Positions 51,813 to 61,700 are shown, numbered from the stretch's first letter. The stretch is 64,000 nt of DNA from Sediminibacter sp. Hel_I_10 (GCF_000688335.1 NZ_JHZX01000001.1:1054001-1118000), one strand, 5' to 3'. The notes: generated from the sequence alone by a model not told the origin. A program made the numbers and translations.

Positions 51813-53393
51813 TCAACTAAATATCGACTTCGCCTCATCATAAACCCGCTCAAAATTAGCCGCTAAATCCGCCTGAGAAAACTGCTTGGTGTCATTAGGA
51901 AGTTGCCTTTGAATTCTGGCTAATTTAAACTGGACTTTCTTATCTTTTCCATCAGCATAAGTGATAAACTCGCCCTGCTTCAACCGGAAGAAAACATCTG
52001 CTCTAATCTTGGGGATTTCCTTTTCGCCTGTTGTGATTCGTGTATCAAAATCAAGATTATGGCCACGACTTATACTTTTAGTCGGGTCTTTGATTATTTC
52101 AAAAAAGCGCTCATAGTATTTTGCAGTATCTGGGTCATTGACTTTTCCGAAAAACTGATAGGATAGATTGCTTAAAATCGCTTTGCTCGCCTTATCGCCA
52201 TACATCATATCGTTCTGTATTTTATCTTGCATCACATAAATGGTGGCAATATCATAACTACGTAATGTTGCTGGAATACGGTGCATATTCAGCAGTCTAA
52301 TGGTAGGCGCCTCTTCCATCAATAAAAAAGACGGTTTAGAATTTCGCACGCTCATTTGTTTGGTAATGGTGTGAATGATAGTGGCGATTACAGGCGAATA
52401 GGATGTCTCATATTTTGGATTGTTTACCACGGAAATTATTGCAGGATTTTCCTCGCTATTGATGTTCAAAGGCACTTCGTCTGCGGATAGTGCCATAAAA
52501 ATGCGTTGTGTACTAATTCGTTTGAGCGCATTTGCCAAGGTACTTTTCACACCAGCTGTCTGTCTATCTGAATCCTTCCCACTAATAAAAGCATCTGCCA
52601 TCGCTCTCGATGTGGTGTTGGTTTCCAAAAACTGGATTAGGCTATCGGTATCGAGCATTTGATATATGGCTATTAAATGTGGTAACGTACAGTATTTGGG
52701 ATAATCGCATTTCAGTTTCCAGATCAATCCACCTATCAAACCTTCGGCTGCATCGTTAAAGAATTTTGTTGTTCCTGTTGTGCCACTTTCTCTTTGTTCT
52801 AAAAGGTTTTCGATTAATACACGTGAGACTTCGTTTACGCTTTCCTCGTTCTCTAAATAGCGTGGTGCGATAGGATTTACCCTGTGGATGATTTTATCGA
52901 AGGAAATAACCTTAAATGGAATATCGCTATCCCTAAAAAGAGGATAAGCCATTTCGGTCAGCTCAAAATCTTTATAGTCGTGAATGATTCCGCAAAAGCT
53001 CTCTTTCCGGAAGTGTTTTAAAAATCCATACACCACACTTTCGGTCTTCCCGCTTCCAGCAGAACCAATGATGGATGCACCCCTTTTGATGTTATCCAAT
53101 TTAAAATTTCCTTTGGTTGTAGCGAAATTGACTTGATACTTTGTATCGCCATTTTGTACATTTTCAGTTTTATGCAGAAAAACGTACAATCCTATATTAA
53201 TTAGCATTAGAGGACACGCCAGATAAAGCAATATTGATACTAATTCATTTCCTTCAGTAATATAGAAAACGAAGACCGAAAGCATTATGATATTCAATAG
53301 GAACGCATACTTACTTACCCGAAACATTGCATAGAAAATAATACTGGTTAGACCAATAATTAAAAGTATCGTTATGACATTATATATCTGCAT
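51813..53393 (-). CDS. type IV coupling protein (VirD4/TraD-like)
   Basis: The 526-residue protein has N-terminal membrane helices (about residues 5-70), then a TraG/VirD4-type ATPase domain. Walker A is 'IGSAGSGKTES' with Lys116, and a Walker B-like segment is 'PSFLLMEEAPTIRLL'. The C-terminal 'TIYVMQDKIQNDMMYGDKASKAIL' and 'FFRLKQGEFITYADGK' segments are typical of Bacteroidetes mobilisation coupling proteins. It brings the relaxase-DNA complex to the T4SS. It overlaps no gene, is 5 bp downstream of the relaxase gene, and converges with gajB. Confidence 0.88.
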   Translation of the reverse strand: MQIYNVITILLIIGLTSIIFYAMFRVSKYAFLLNIIMLSVFVFYITEGNELVSILLYLACPLMLINIGLYVFLHKTENVQNGDTKYQVNFATTKGNFKLDNIKRGASIIGSAGSGKTESVVYGFLKHFRKESFCGIIHDYKDFELTEMAYPLFRDSDIPFKVISFDKIIHRVNPIAPRYLENEESVNEVSRVLIENLLEQRESGTTGTTKFFNDAAEGLIGGLIWKLKCDYPKYCTLPHLIAIYQMLDTDSLIQFLETNTTSRAMADAFISGKDSDRQTAGVKSTLANALKRISTQRIFMALSADEVPLNINSEENPAIISVVNNPKYETSYSPVIATIIHTITKQMSVRNSKPSFLLMEEAPTIRLLNMHRIPATLRSYDIATIYVMQDKIQNDMMYGDKASKAILSNLSYQFFGKVNDPDTAKYYERFFEIIKDPTKSISRGHNLDFDTRITTGEKEIPKIRADVFFRLKQGEFITYADGKDKKVQFKLARIQRQLPNDTKQFSQADLAANFERVYDEAKSIFS

Positions 53394-53398
53394 ATTAA

Positions 53399-54430
53399 TT
53401 AGATTCCGATGGAACTTGATTTAATTGCCACCTCTGCACCACGTCTTAATCGTTTGAAAATCCGAAGTGCGATTTGTGTTTGACTAACTGGAATACTTGG
53501 CACTATCGGTAATCCTGATTTGGTAATCATTTTAAACGCTAATGCTTTTTCGTTCGCTGGTAATTTCATCAAGGCGGCGAAATATAGATTTGGGCTTTTT
53601 ACAAAATCCTTTCGTGCTTTGTAGGTCTCTGCAAAGTTGCGTTTGTACCCAAAAGTCTTATCAAACGTCTTTTCAGCTTTCTCAAAAAACTTATCTCTGT
53701 CAAAACCACGTTTTACGGTTTCCCCATTCAACTTCACATCGGAAGCTTTGTATTTGCTTCCAGGTGACAAACTAAATCTGTTTGACGCATCCTTTCGGCT
53801 CACAATGATATGGATGTGACTTTGGTTTCCATCTTTCGCCATTCCCTGGACAATCCGTTTTCCATTTTGTTGATGTGGTGCTTGGCGTTCCAGTTTGGCA
53901 ATTTCTTTTTTCATCTTTTTGATATTTCCTTCAGCTCGCCCTTCTTGAATATTTCGGATTTCAGTTTTTAGCTGAAGTATTTTTGTGGCAAAAGGTTGGT
54001 TCTCTTTTACCTGAAAATCCGTCCCCTTAAATGTGCGTTGGTGTTCAACTTTAGCATAATATTTTATGTCGTCGATACTGACAGGTCGCCCTTTGATTTC
54101 CCTGTTGAATGAAGCCACATAATCCTTCATCAGCTCGCGAGTATATCTTTTTAAATCTTCGCTACTGTTCTGAAGTTTTCGCAATTCAAAATTTGAAGGA
54201 CTCACGGTAATTGAATAGAACCTTGGTTCGTGTTTTTCCAATTTTGCGGTATTTCCATCTATTTCTTTGACTACTTCTTCAGCGGAAATCTCATCGCCAT
54301 ATTGATTGAAAAAATGTTCCATTTCGTGTTGTTCCAATCCTTGGTTTTCCTTCTCTAAATAGCCAACAAAATCTGCTGAACTTTTGGAAAAGTTACCGCC
54401 CATTTTTTGAGGTGTGATTGTGATGTACAT
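53399..54430 (-). CDS. DUF5712-type relaxase
   Basis: The 343-residue protein starts 'MYITITPQKMGGNFSKSSADFVGYLE', a hallmark of the DUF5712 mobilisation family. It carries a His205-x-His207 pair in 'SHIHIIVSRKD', the two-histidine motif of HUH relaxases. A conserved tyrosine nucleophile is not certain; Tyr residues near the N-terminus ('VGYLEKEN', 'RFYSITVSPS') are candidates. It should nick the transfer origin and stay bound to the 5' end. It is followed by the coupling protein and preceded by the BfmA/BtgA gene, 11 bp upstream. Confidence 0.85.
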   Translation of the reverse strand: MYITITPQKMGGNFSKSSADFVGYLEKENQGLEQHEMEHFFNQYGDEISAEEVVKEIDGNTAKLEKHEPRFYSITVSPSNFELRKLQNSSEDLKRYTRELMKDYVASFNREIKGRPVSIDDIKYYAKVEHQRTFKGTDFQVKENQPFATKILQLKTEIRNIQEGRAEGNIKKMKKEIAKLERQAPHQQNGKRIVQGMAKDGNQSHIHIIVSRKDASNRFSLSPGSKYKASDVKLNGETVKRGFDRDKFFEKAEKTFDKTFGYKRNFAETYKARKDFVKSPNLYFAALMKLPANEKALAFKMITKSGLPIVPSIPVSQTQIALRIFKRLRRGAEVAIKSSSIGI

Positions 54431-54441
54431 AAGCTAAATCT

Positions 54442-54822
54442 TTAAAGTTCATTGTTGGTGTTTCGCTTTTCGCGAAAGCGTACTTCTTTCTTTTCCTCAG
54501 CATATTTTTTTTCCAAAATGAGCGGTTTCTTTTTAGGTTCGTCCATTACAAAAAGGGATTGCAACATTGCGACTGTAGGTTTGGTTTGTGTCTTTTCCAC
54601 ATCTCGCATTATGGCGATAACTGCATTGATTCTTTTGAGTAACTTAGCTTCTATGGTACGTCCAGTTGGTCCCAATTTTTCCTTTGGTGATATCTCGTTG
54701 TAGAGGAAAAAATCAAGGATGTTTTCCATCGCTTCCGTGTGCGTTTTGAAGTGCTTCTTGGAAAATTCCTGAAACCTTTTGGCGGTTTTCCGTTTGAACC
54801 TGATAGTGATGAATGAGTCCAT
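54442..54822 (-). CDS. BfmA/BtgA-family mobilisation protein
   Basis: The 126-residue protein starts 'MDSFITIRFKRKTAKRFQEFSKKHFKTHTEAM', a ribbon-helix-helix-like DNA-binding N-terminus. 'NEISPKEKLGPTGRTIEAKLLKRINAVIAIMRDVEKTQTKP' follows; the P-T-G-R-T-I-E run is typical of BfmA/BtgA. These auxiliary proteins bind the transfer origin and help the relaxase. The start codon is set by the conserved 'MDSFITIRF'. Directly repeated TTTGACGxAAATC motifs lie just upstream. Confidence 0.86.
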   Translation of the reverse strand: MDSFITIRFKRKTAKRFQEFSKKHFKTHTEAMENILDFFLYNEISPKEKLGPTGRTIEAKLLKRINAVIAIMRDVEKTQTKPTVAMLQSLFVMDEPKKKPLILEKKYAEEKKEVRFREKRNTNNEL

Positions 54823-55265
54823 TTCCTTTCGCTTTTTTAAAGATTTGACGTAAATCCATCCCTGTTTGCTGGTGTTTCAAAACCATTTGACGCAAATCGA
54901 TGGATTTTTTATATCTACTTTATTTTTAACTGCTTAAAAATCAATAGATTAAAATGAAAATGGAATATGTAACGCGGCGCAGCCCGTTACCCTCTTGCTA
55001 TTCCTTTTCGTCACGCGCAAGCGTGACAAAAATCCATACAATCCGGCTAAAAAGCCGATTGCCATTTTCAGGGAAAATGATTTTCCGATATGTTATTTTT
55101 CGATGTGTATGGTTATCGGCGAAAGTCGAAAAGTGGATAACCCTACTTAAATTTGAATGCTGAATTTCAGCGAAATAAAGATACGTTTTTTTCTTGACTA
55201 TATATTAATTGCATAGAAAAACACCTCTAAAATTTTAGAGGTGTTCGTTGCTCTATATCATAGTG
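54823..55265. other. gene-free region, candidate transfer origin (oriT)
   Basis: This 443-bp region upstream of the mobilisation genes has no convincing gene. It holds the direct repeats ATTTGACGTAAATC (54,842) and ATTTGACGCAAATC (54,884), then a row of hairpins. These are GTCACGC-GCAA-GCGTGAC (55,010-55,027), CCGGCT-AAAA-AGCCG (55,043-55,057), CATTTTC-AGG-GAAAATG (55,063-55,079) and the overlapping GAAAATGATTTTC. Such structure beside relaxase genes is typical of an origin of transfer, but the nick site cannot be named. Confidence 0.45.
55221..55244 (-). terminator. 24-bp perfect palindrome, terminator for the small-gene operon
   Basis: The half ACACCTCTAAAA is repeated as its exact complement. 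On the minus strand it is followed by TTTTTC, 21 bp past the stop codon of the 65-residue gene, so it fits a rho-independent terminator. Confidence 0.75.
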
Positions 55266-55463
55266 CTAAATGTTGAAAACGAAATTATAGGTGTATAAGT
55301 TTTTAATCATTTCTTCATCTATCAAACTATCATAATCTGCCCCAGTTTCGTCAACATATTTTTGGATGGATTCCCCATAAATATGTGTAACGTGTTGTCT
55401 CGAAACCTGTAAAAGTTCCTCTTGTTTTTCCTCGCTCAAATCTTGAAATTTTATGTGAATCAT
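55266..55463 (-). CDS. small protein, unknown function
   Basis: The 65-residue acidic helical protein ('IKFQDLSEEKQEELLQVSRQHVTHIYG', key pattern E-E-K-Q-E-E-L) has no signal peptide and no recognised family. It lies 12 bp after the DUF6876-like gene on the same strand and is followed by a perfect terminator palindrome, so it is probably translated. A role in mobilisation is only suggested by place. Confidence 0.62.
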   Translation of the reverse strand: MIHIKFQDLSEEKQEELLQVSRQHVTHIYGESIQKYVDETGADYDSLIDEEMIKNLYTYNFVFNI

Positions 55464-55475
55464 AGCTTCAAAATT

Positions 55476-55856
55476 TTAATATTCGCTTGGTAACATCAGC
55501 GTATCATTTACAAAAAATAACCGCAGTTCATCGAGTGGAAAATCGGTTGCCCTGTAACGGTGTTTTTCCAAAATATTGTCGTTGCCATCGCTGTAAATTA
55601 TCTCGGCTTCATAACCAGAATAATCCTGTTTTTCTTTGGGCAATCTTTTGAAGTCTATGGTTACAAATTCGCTTCGGTTCATCAGACTTTTTGCAATTAC
55701 GGACGTGTCCGTAATGAGCCAAAAACATTCCGCTACCGTAGAAAGATATTTTAATCCGTCCGTAAATCTTGTTCGTATGAGCGGTAAAGAATAGAACATT
55801 TCTGTTCCCGTAAAATATTGCAATCGCTCTTTTATTTCGTTAACTTGTGCTTTCAT
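55476..55856 (-). CDS. DUF6876-like protein
   Basis: The 126-residue protein resembles DUF6876: 'ERLQYFTGTEMFYSLPL', 'RFTDGLKYLSTVAECFWLITD' and a polar second half with 'IDFKRLPKEKQDYSGYEAEIIYSDGNDN'. DUF6876 proteins occur on Bacteroidetes mobile elements; function is unknown. It starts 77 bp after ssb, beyond a terminator hairpin, so it may have its own promoter. Confidence 0.7.
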   Translation of the reverse strand: MKAQVNEIKERLQYFTGTEMFYSLPLIRTRFTDGLKYLSTVAECFWLITDTSVIAKSLMNRSEFVTIDFKRLPKEKQDYSGYEAEIIYSDGNDNILEKHRYRATDFPLDELRLFFVNDTLMLPSEY

Positions 55857-55886
55857 TGTACATATATTTAATGTGTGAATAATGAA

Positions 55887-55922
55887 AAAGAGGGCGAAAC
55901 TTTCGACAGGTGCGCCCTCTTT
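55887..55922 (-). terminator. terminator after ssb
   Basis: AAAGAGGGCG and CGCCCTCTTT form a perfect 10-bp stem. On the minus strand it is followed by a T-run and lies 11 bp after the ssb stop codon. Confidence 0.8.
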
Positions 55923-55933
55923 AATTTTGAAGA

Positions 55934-56278
55934 TTACTTATCGCTTTTGCTTCCAAGTAATAGGATTTCATCAGCTATAACTTCGGTAACATAGCGTTGT
56001 TCGTTATCATCAGTTGTATAGCTTCGGGTTTTAAGTTTTCCCGATATTCCAACTTCTTTGCCTTTTTCGACAAATTTCTCAACGATTTCAGCAGTCTTGC
56101 CCCAAGCTACTACGGTGTGCCAGTTGGTGTCCGTTTGTTTTTCGCCTTTTGCATCTTTGTAATACTCGTTTGTAGCGAGTGAGAAGCGGGCTACTTTCTT
56201 ACCGCTTTCAAGGTTCGTAATGGTTGGCTCTTGTCCAACGTTTCCAATTAACTGTACGTGATTTTTAATAGTACTCAT
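55934..56278 (-). CDS. ssb: single-stranded DNA-binding protein
   Basis: The 114-residue OB-fold protein has the SSB pattern 'MSTIKNHVQLIGNVGQEPTI', 'KVARFSLATNEYYKDAKGEKQTDTNWHTVVAWGKTAEIV' (spacing as usual) and 'EVGISGKLKTRSYT'. The acidic C-terminal tail of chromosomal SSB is absent; the protein ends 'LLLGSKSDK'. ICE-encoded SSBs coat transferred single strands. A strong terminator follows. It is the first clear gene left of the repeat region. Confidence 0.93.
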   Translation of the reverse strand: MSTIKNHVQLIGNVGQEPTITNLESGKKVARFSLATNEYYKDAKGEKQTDTNWHTVVAWGKTAEIVEKFVEKGKEVGISGKLKTRSYTTDDNEQRYVTEVIADEILLLGSKSDK

Positions 56279-56315
56279 AATAAAATATTTAAGGATTTAT
56301 ATTTCCCCTATTGAT

Positions 56316-56504
56316 TTAAAACAGATTAAATTTTAAGGGGTGTTTGTTCTTTTCTTCTGTGCACCGCACAATGGATAGAGTGGGTTTTGTCAAGACTTTT
56401 CGGGCAAAATCAGGTGTGTTTGCGACGTAGTAAATTCCTTGGAATTTCAAGGAAGTAGAAGCCTTATTTTTCACTAAAACTTGTATAGTCTTGACAAGTT
56501 CCAT
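56316..56504 (-). CDS. possible small protein upstream of ssb
   Basis: This 62-residue frame ('MELVKTIQVLVKNKASTSLKF') lies 37 bp upstream of ssb on the same strand and could be its operon partner. It has no recognised domain and an ordinary composition, so it may be a chance frame. Low confidence. Confidence 0.28.
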   Translation of the reverse strand: MELVKTIQVLVKNKASTSLKFQGIYYVANTPDFARKVLTKPTLSIVRCTEEKNKHPLKFNLF

Positions 56505-56808
56505 AAGGGCATTAGCAATTCTTTTAAGCGCAGTTGCGTTTGAGCGTACCGACAGTTAAGCGAGATAAGCAGCTGTGATTAAATTAGAATTGGTTATGTC
56601 GTGCCTGTTTTTCGACGCCCCGAAAAACAACAAAGGCTTTATCCATTATAAACCCCTTAAAATGTGTAGGGCAGCGGTTCGGTTTTTAAGGATTTTCGAG
56701 TGAGGGCTCAAGAAGACCGCGCCGAAAATCCTGTTAAGAAAACCGAAGGGATGACTTTCCGATGAAAAGCGGACTTAATCCACAATTTTGGCAAAGGAAT
56801 GAAGTGTT

Positions 56809-56940
56809 CCTTCCCAGAGCATCGGGAAGGGTTAACGGAATGGAAAGCTAAAATTGGGGATTGTGTCCAAGATATGTGTAGTGAAGCTCTTTTTCCGAAA
56901 TGTAGCTTTTGGCGAAATGCAGGGGAATGTGCTGAACGGA
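56809..56940. repeat. structured repeat, copy A
   Basis: Hairpin CCTTCCC-N8-GGGAAGG (56,809-56,830) is followed by a body running from GGAATGGAAAGCT to GGGGAATGTGCTGAACGGA. Shared words with copy B include TGTGTCCAAGA, TAGTGAAGC and GGGGAATGTGCTGAA. Confidence 0.75.
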
Positions 56941-57023
56941 TTAAGAAAACTATTTATTCTCATTATGCAGGATTTAAAGCGGACTTGACTTTGAAGGTGT
57001 AGGTTGGAATGCAGTTTGACCGT

Positions 57024-57162
57024 TTCCCGATATTTCTCGGGAATGTACGGGCAAGTGGAATGGAAAACGGAAGCTTTGAAGTTGTGTCCAAGACTTTCAG
57101 TAGTGAAGCGCTTTTGCCGTAATGAAGCTTTTCGCGGAATGTAGGGGAATGTGCTGAATGGG
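57024..57162. repeat. structured repeat, copy B
   Basis: Hairpin TTCCCGA-N6-TCGGGAA (57,024-57,043) is followed by a body from GGAATGGAAAACG to GGGGAATGTGCTGAATGGGA. Two 1-nt length differences relative to copy A are not frame-preserving, which argues against coding. Confidence 0.75.
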
Positions 57163-57179
57163 AATAAATCTAATGGCAT

Positions 57180-57210
57180 AAAAAAAACCTCCCTACCAAT
57201 GTAAGAAGGT
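57180..57210 (-). terminator. terminator of the right-hand metal operon
   Basis: On the minus strand a 10-bp stem ACCTTCTTAC / GTAGGGAGGT (two G-U pairs) with loop ATTG is followed by eight T. It lies about 25 bp after the ferredoxin-like gene. Confidence 0.8.
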
Positions 57211-57234
57211 GAATTTGTTTCCAATTTAAACCAA

Positions 57235-57483
57235 TTATTTATTTAAAATATGTCTTCTAACGATTGTCCCTAAATCTTTTTCCGAAAACCATATATCCTC
57301 TGGATGAAGATGCATAACAGGTGCTTGTTCGCACTTGTTGTTGCAGTCCATATCGTCAACCTCAATTTTATTTTTTAACTTGTATTTCTTTATATAATAA
57401 TCTAAAAGCTTTCCTTTTTTCTTTCGGCAATTAACGCCGTCACACCGATAAATAACGGGTTTATTATTTTTATATTCTTCCAT
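57235..57483 (-). CDS. thioredoxin-like 2Fe-2S ferredoxin
   Basis: The 82-residue protein has four cysteines, Cys14 and Cys19 ('IYRCDGVNCRKK') and Cys47 and Cys51 ('DDMDCNNKCEQAPVM'). This spacing is that of thioredoxin-like [2Fe-2S] ferredoxins and the NuoE domain. It should be cytoplasmic and carry electrons or a cluster. It lies 10 bp after the MFS gene and ends the operon at a strong terminator. Its job in metal efflux is unknown. Confidence 0.75.
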   Translation of the reverse strand: MEEYKNNKPVIYRCDGVNCRKKKGKLLDYYIKKYKLKNKIEVDDMDCNNKCEQAPVMHLHPEDIWFSEKDLGTIVRRHILNK

Positions 57484-57493
57484 AGTATTCTAT

Positions 57494-58720
57494 TTATAAT
57501 GAATGTTTTTTAGGTCTTAATAAAATAACCACTAACACCAATATTATTAATGTAATAATGCCTCCATAAAGGAAGCTTTGATTTGGGAATGTAGTACCCA
57601 AAAATCCTGCCAATGGATATGCAAATGCCCACCATAGATGTGAAAATGCAAAATGAGAACCGTAGACTTTACCTTGTTCTTCGATGGGTACTGTTTCTCC
57701 GATAAGTGTTTCGGATGGAATCTCCGCAAGGCTTTGACCAAGTCCGGCAACAATCCATACAATGAATAACATTGAAAAATCGAGGTAATTGGCAAAACTT
57801 ATGGCAACTCCTAAAATCAGAGCTCCAATAATGAGAGATATGCGTCTTGATTTGGATTTATCAATTGCTCCAGAAACAAATGCCGCTACCATTGCACCAA
57901 TAGCGAAAGCTGCCATAATGATTCCGTAATCTTTATCTGTAAGTTCCAATCCACCTTTGACCAATATGATGGTATTGACCAAGATAAGTGCGCCAGCAAC
58001 CGCAGAAACAAATTCAATGAATAATGCGAAGCGCACGTATTGATTGGAAAATAGTAGTCTAATACCCTTTAAAACATCTTGCCAAGTGGTTGGCTTTATC
58101 TTACCCTCGATTTCGTCTGCAACAATATCCAGCTTACTTTTTGGAAGGCTCAACAATAAAATACCTGCGATAACAAATGTAACAGCATCGACAAAAAATA
58201 TTTCCCTTGCACCTAACCAGATGGCTAAAATCCCTGCCAAGCCTGGACCCAATACTCCTAACAGCTGATACGTGGCTGCCGATAAACCTATCGCTTGTCT
58301 GTATATTGATTTATCTACAATCTGCGGAATGATAGACCGATAAGTCGGACTAAAAAATGCGTTAAATACATTCATCAGAAAAATGAGGACATAAATTTGC
58401 CATTCTTCAGTCACGAAAGGCAGACAACCTACTATAACCATTCTGATAAAATGTGTGGTATAGAGTATTTTCTTTCGGCTAATCCTATCTGCTAATACGC
58501 CTGCAAAAGGCGAAAATACAATGAATGCAGTAACTCGTAAAGTAAGAGCTGTTGCCAATATGACCGCAGCCCTTTCTTCGCCGAACTGATATGCCAAAAG
58601 AGCCAACCCGACCCACGTAAAGGCATCGCCCAATAAACTTATGGTCTGTGCCAAATAAAGTTTTGCGAATAAACGATTACGTAAAGCTTGGAAGGTCTCT
58701 AATAGTTTTGACAGTTTCAT
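57494..58720 (-). CDS. MFS transporter
   Basis: The 408-residue protein has about 12 helices and MFS motifs, 'FAGVLADRISRKKILYTTHF' in loop 2-3 and 'VSGAIDKSKSRRISLI' in the second half. It resembles the MFS_3/EntS-type exporters, which move small molecules or siderophores. It follows the RND pump gene by 13 bp. A substrate such as a metal chelate is possible but not shown. Confidence 0.85.
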   Translation of the reverse strand: MKLSKLLETFQALRNRLFAKLYLAQTISLLGDAFTWVGLALLAYQFGEERAAVILATALTLRVTAFIVFSPFAGVLADRISRKKILYTTHFIRMVIVGCLPFVTEEWQIYVLIFLMNVFNAFFSPTYRSIIPQIVDKSIYRQAIGLSAATYQLLGVLGPGLAGILAIWLGAREIFFVDAVTFVIAGILLLSLPKSKLDIVADEIEGKIKPTTWQDVLKGIRLLFSNQYVRFALFIEFVSAVAGALILVNTIILVKGGLELTDKDYGIIMAAFAIGAMVAAFVSGAIDKSKSRRISLIIGALILGVAISFANYLDFSMLFIVWIVAGLGQSLAEIPSETLIGETVPIEEQGKVYGSHFAFSHLWWAFAYPLAGFLGTTFPNQSFLYGGIITLIILVLVVILLRPKKHSL

Positions 58721-58733
58721 CTATTCTCTTAAA

Positions 58734-61700
58734 TCATATTGTTTCGTTTGAATTCCGTTTTTTATTAACTAATAGCTGATACACACAAGGAATTACCACC
58801 AAGTTCAAAATAGTAGCTGAAAGCAAACCACCCAAAATCACAACTGCCATAGGGCTTTGTATTTCACTTCCGGGTTCGCCACCTTTTAAGGCTAATGGTA
58901 TCAATGCCAGACCTGTGGTAAAGGCAGTCATTAAAATGGGATTTAATCTATCTAATGCACCTTTCTTTATCAATTGAAAGCCTTGGATTCCTTCCTTTCG
59001 TAAATCTTCATAACGTGATACCAATAAAATACCATTACGGGTTGCTATTCCAAAGAGACTGATAAATCCAATGGTCGCAGCGATACTGATGATTCCTGAT
59101 GTGAAGTACACAATCAAAATACCACCAATCAACGCTAATGGTAGATTGATTAAGACTACGAACGCCAGTTTTACATCCTTGAACTCATAATATAATAGCA
59201 AGAAAATGATGGCTATTGCAATTATGGCTGTTATCAAAAGCAATTGTGATGCTTTGGATTCACTTTCAAATTGTCCGCCATATTGTACACGATAACCTTC
59301 TGGCATATTTACATTGCTGGCGACCACTTCCTTTATTTCGTTAACGGCACCACGTAAATCCCTGCCTTGAACATTGGCTGCTACCACAATCTTACGTTGC
59401 ACATCTTCTCGATTGATAGTGTTTGGACTGCTTACAGATTGAACGGTTGCCAGTTCGCCCAAAGTGGTTTGACCACCATTTGGCAAACTGATTAACGTGT
59501 TACCAATATTCTCAATGTTGTCCCGAAACGGTTTTTCATAGCGTACTACCAAATCAAAATATTGCTGTCCTTCGTAAATTTCGCCTGCTTCTTCGCCTGC
59601 AAAAGCAATATCCACTTGTTCCATTAAATTACCGACCGTCATACCATAAGCCGAAAGAATCTGGCGTTTGGGTTTGATACGTATTTGTGGTACTTCAATT
59701 TGCTGGTCAACCGCAACATCTGCCAATCCATCAATATCCTTAATGTTCTGTTCTACGCTTTTACCAACTTCAAACAAACGTTGTAAATCGGAACCAAATA
59801 TCTTTATAGCAATATTGGCGCGTGTTCCAGAAAGCATATGGTCAATACGGTGTGCGATGGGTTGTCCCAATGTGATATTAACACCAGGTGCGATACTCAA
59901 TTTATTTCGGACTTCTTCAAAGAACTCTTCTTTGGTTTTGTTCTCAAGAACAAAGGGCACATCAATTTCCGAAGCATTAACACCTTGTGCGTGTTCGTCC
60001 AGTTCGGCACGTCCTTGTCTTCGAGTAACGACCTCTACTTCGGGCATATCCAATAAAATGGTCTCTATTAACTTTCCAGTCTTATTACTTTCTTCCAAAG
60101 ACATTCCCGGTGGACCAACCACGCTAATTACCAATGAACCTTCATTAAATTCTGGCAGGAAACTTCTTCCCAATTGCGTTACAACCAGAAGACTTAATAC
60201 AAATGCAATGACAGTTACGCCTATAATGGTTTTAGGTATTCGTGTCGCTCGTTCCAGAAGATTGCCATAATGTTTCTGCAACCAACGCTCTACTTTTGTA
60301 CCATCAGCCTGTTTGTTTAGAAGCTTCTCATTGTCCAATAAATAAGAACATAAAATTGGGGTTACGGTTACGGCAACTACCAATGAGGTCAATACTGAGG
60401 TCACAAAGGCTATTCCGAGCGGTTGTAACAATCGACCTTCCATTCCGCTTAAAAAGAACAAGGGAACAAACGAAACGATAATAATCAAGGTAGCGATGAT
60501 AATGGAACTTCTTATTTCTACTGAAGCATCACGCACTACTTTTATTGTCGATTCCCGTTCCCCTTTTGGTTTTCTGATATTTTCACGCAAGCGTTTATAT
60601 ACATTTTCCACATCAATGATGGCATCATCTACCAACGCCCCTATGGCAATGGCCATACCACCCAAACTCATTGTATTTATGGTGTAACCCAGCCATTTTA
60701 AAATAATGATGGATACCAATAATGAAATAGGGATTGCCAGCAAGGAAATAACGGTAGTTCTCCAGTTCATTAAAAAGATGAACAGGATAATCATTACAAA
60801 AAACGCACCTTCCAACAAAGTCATATTTAGATTACTAATAGAAGCATCTATGAAATCGGACTGTCTAAAGATTTGGCTTTTGATGTTGACACCTTTTGGC
60901 AAGGTTGTGTCCAAGTCTGCAATGGCTTCGTCCAAGCGGTCTGTCAACTCCAAGGTATTCACATCGGGTTGCTTTGAAATGGTCAGAATCACAGCGGGTT
61001 TTGCATTTAATGAACCGTCGCCAATTTTATCGGCAGCTCCGATTTGTACAGTTGCTACATCTTTTATTTTGATGGTTTGACCATTCACTTCCTTAAGAAC
61101 GGCTTCCTGCAAGTCTTCCAGCGCATAGGCTCTACCGCTTCCCTTAATGATATACTGATTGCCATATTGATTGATGACACCGCCGGGTGCATTTTGATTT
61201 GCTTCCTTAACGTGTTCCACCAATTCTGATAGGCTCACGTCGTAATACTTCATCTTTTCGGGATTGGCAAATACCTGATATTGCTTGTAATCGCCACCAA
61301 TGACCACCACATTTGCAATACCGCCAATGGCTTTTATGCGAGGTCTGATTGTCCAGTCGGATAAGGTTCGCAGTTCCATCGGCGAAAGACTGTCTGATGT
61401 CACTCCCAAAAGCATTATTTCGCCCATAATGGATGAAATAGGTGCCATTGTTGGTGCTCCAATTCCTTCGGGTAAATTTTCCCGTACCATCGGGATGCGT
61501 TCACTAACAATTTGGCGAGCACGATAAATATCTGTTCCCCATTCAAATTCTACCCAAACAATGGAAACACCTGCTGCCGATGACGAACGGATTCGTCTCA
61601 CATTTGGCGAACCGTTTAAGGCCGTTTCCAATTGATAGGTTACTAATTTTTCTACTTCTTCAGATTCCATTCCGTGTGCTTCGGTAAGAATTGTTACCGT

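Larger units (their letters stand above)
56505..57234. other. 730-bp gene-free region with structured repeats
   Basis: No convincing gene is seen. The left part (56,505-56,780) has several short complementary segments but no clear feature. The right part holds two diverged copies of one unit, each a hairpin followed by a roughly 105-nt body: 56,809-56,940 and 57,024-57,162. Frames through it look like chance products. Confidence 0.65.

Noticed and set aside
54954-55163. Plus-strand frame of 69 residues
   Set aside because: It runs through the hairpin-rich candidate oriT, has no recognisable domain and an unusual composition.
56799-57002. Plus-strand frame of 67 residues
   Set aside because: It covers the structured repeat copy A and is not extended into copy B; likely chance.
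56832-57224. Minus-strand frame of 130 residues with internal repeats
   Set aside because: The similarity follows a DNA repeat with two single-base length differences, codon use is odd, and no start signal or domain is seen. I treat it as a noncoding repeat; similar frames are sometimes annotated as hypothetical proteins.
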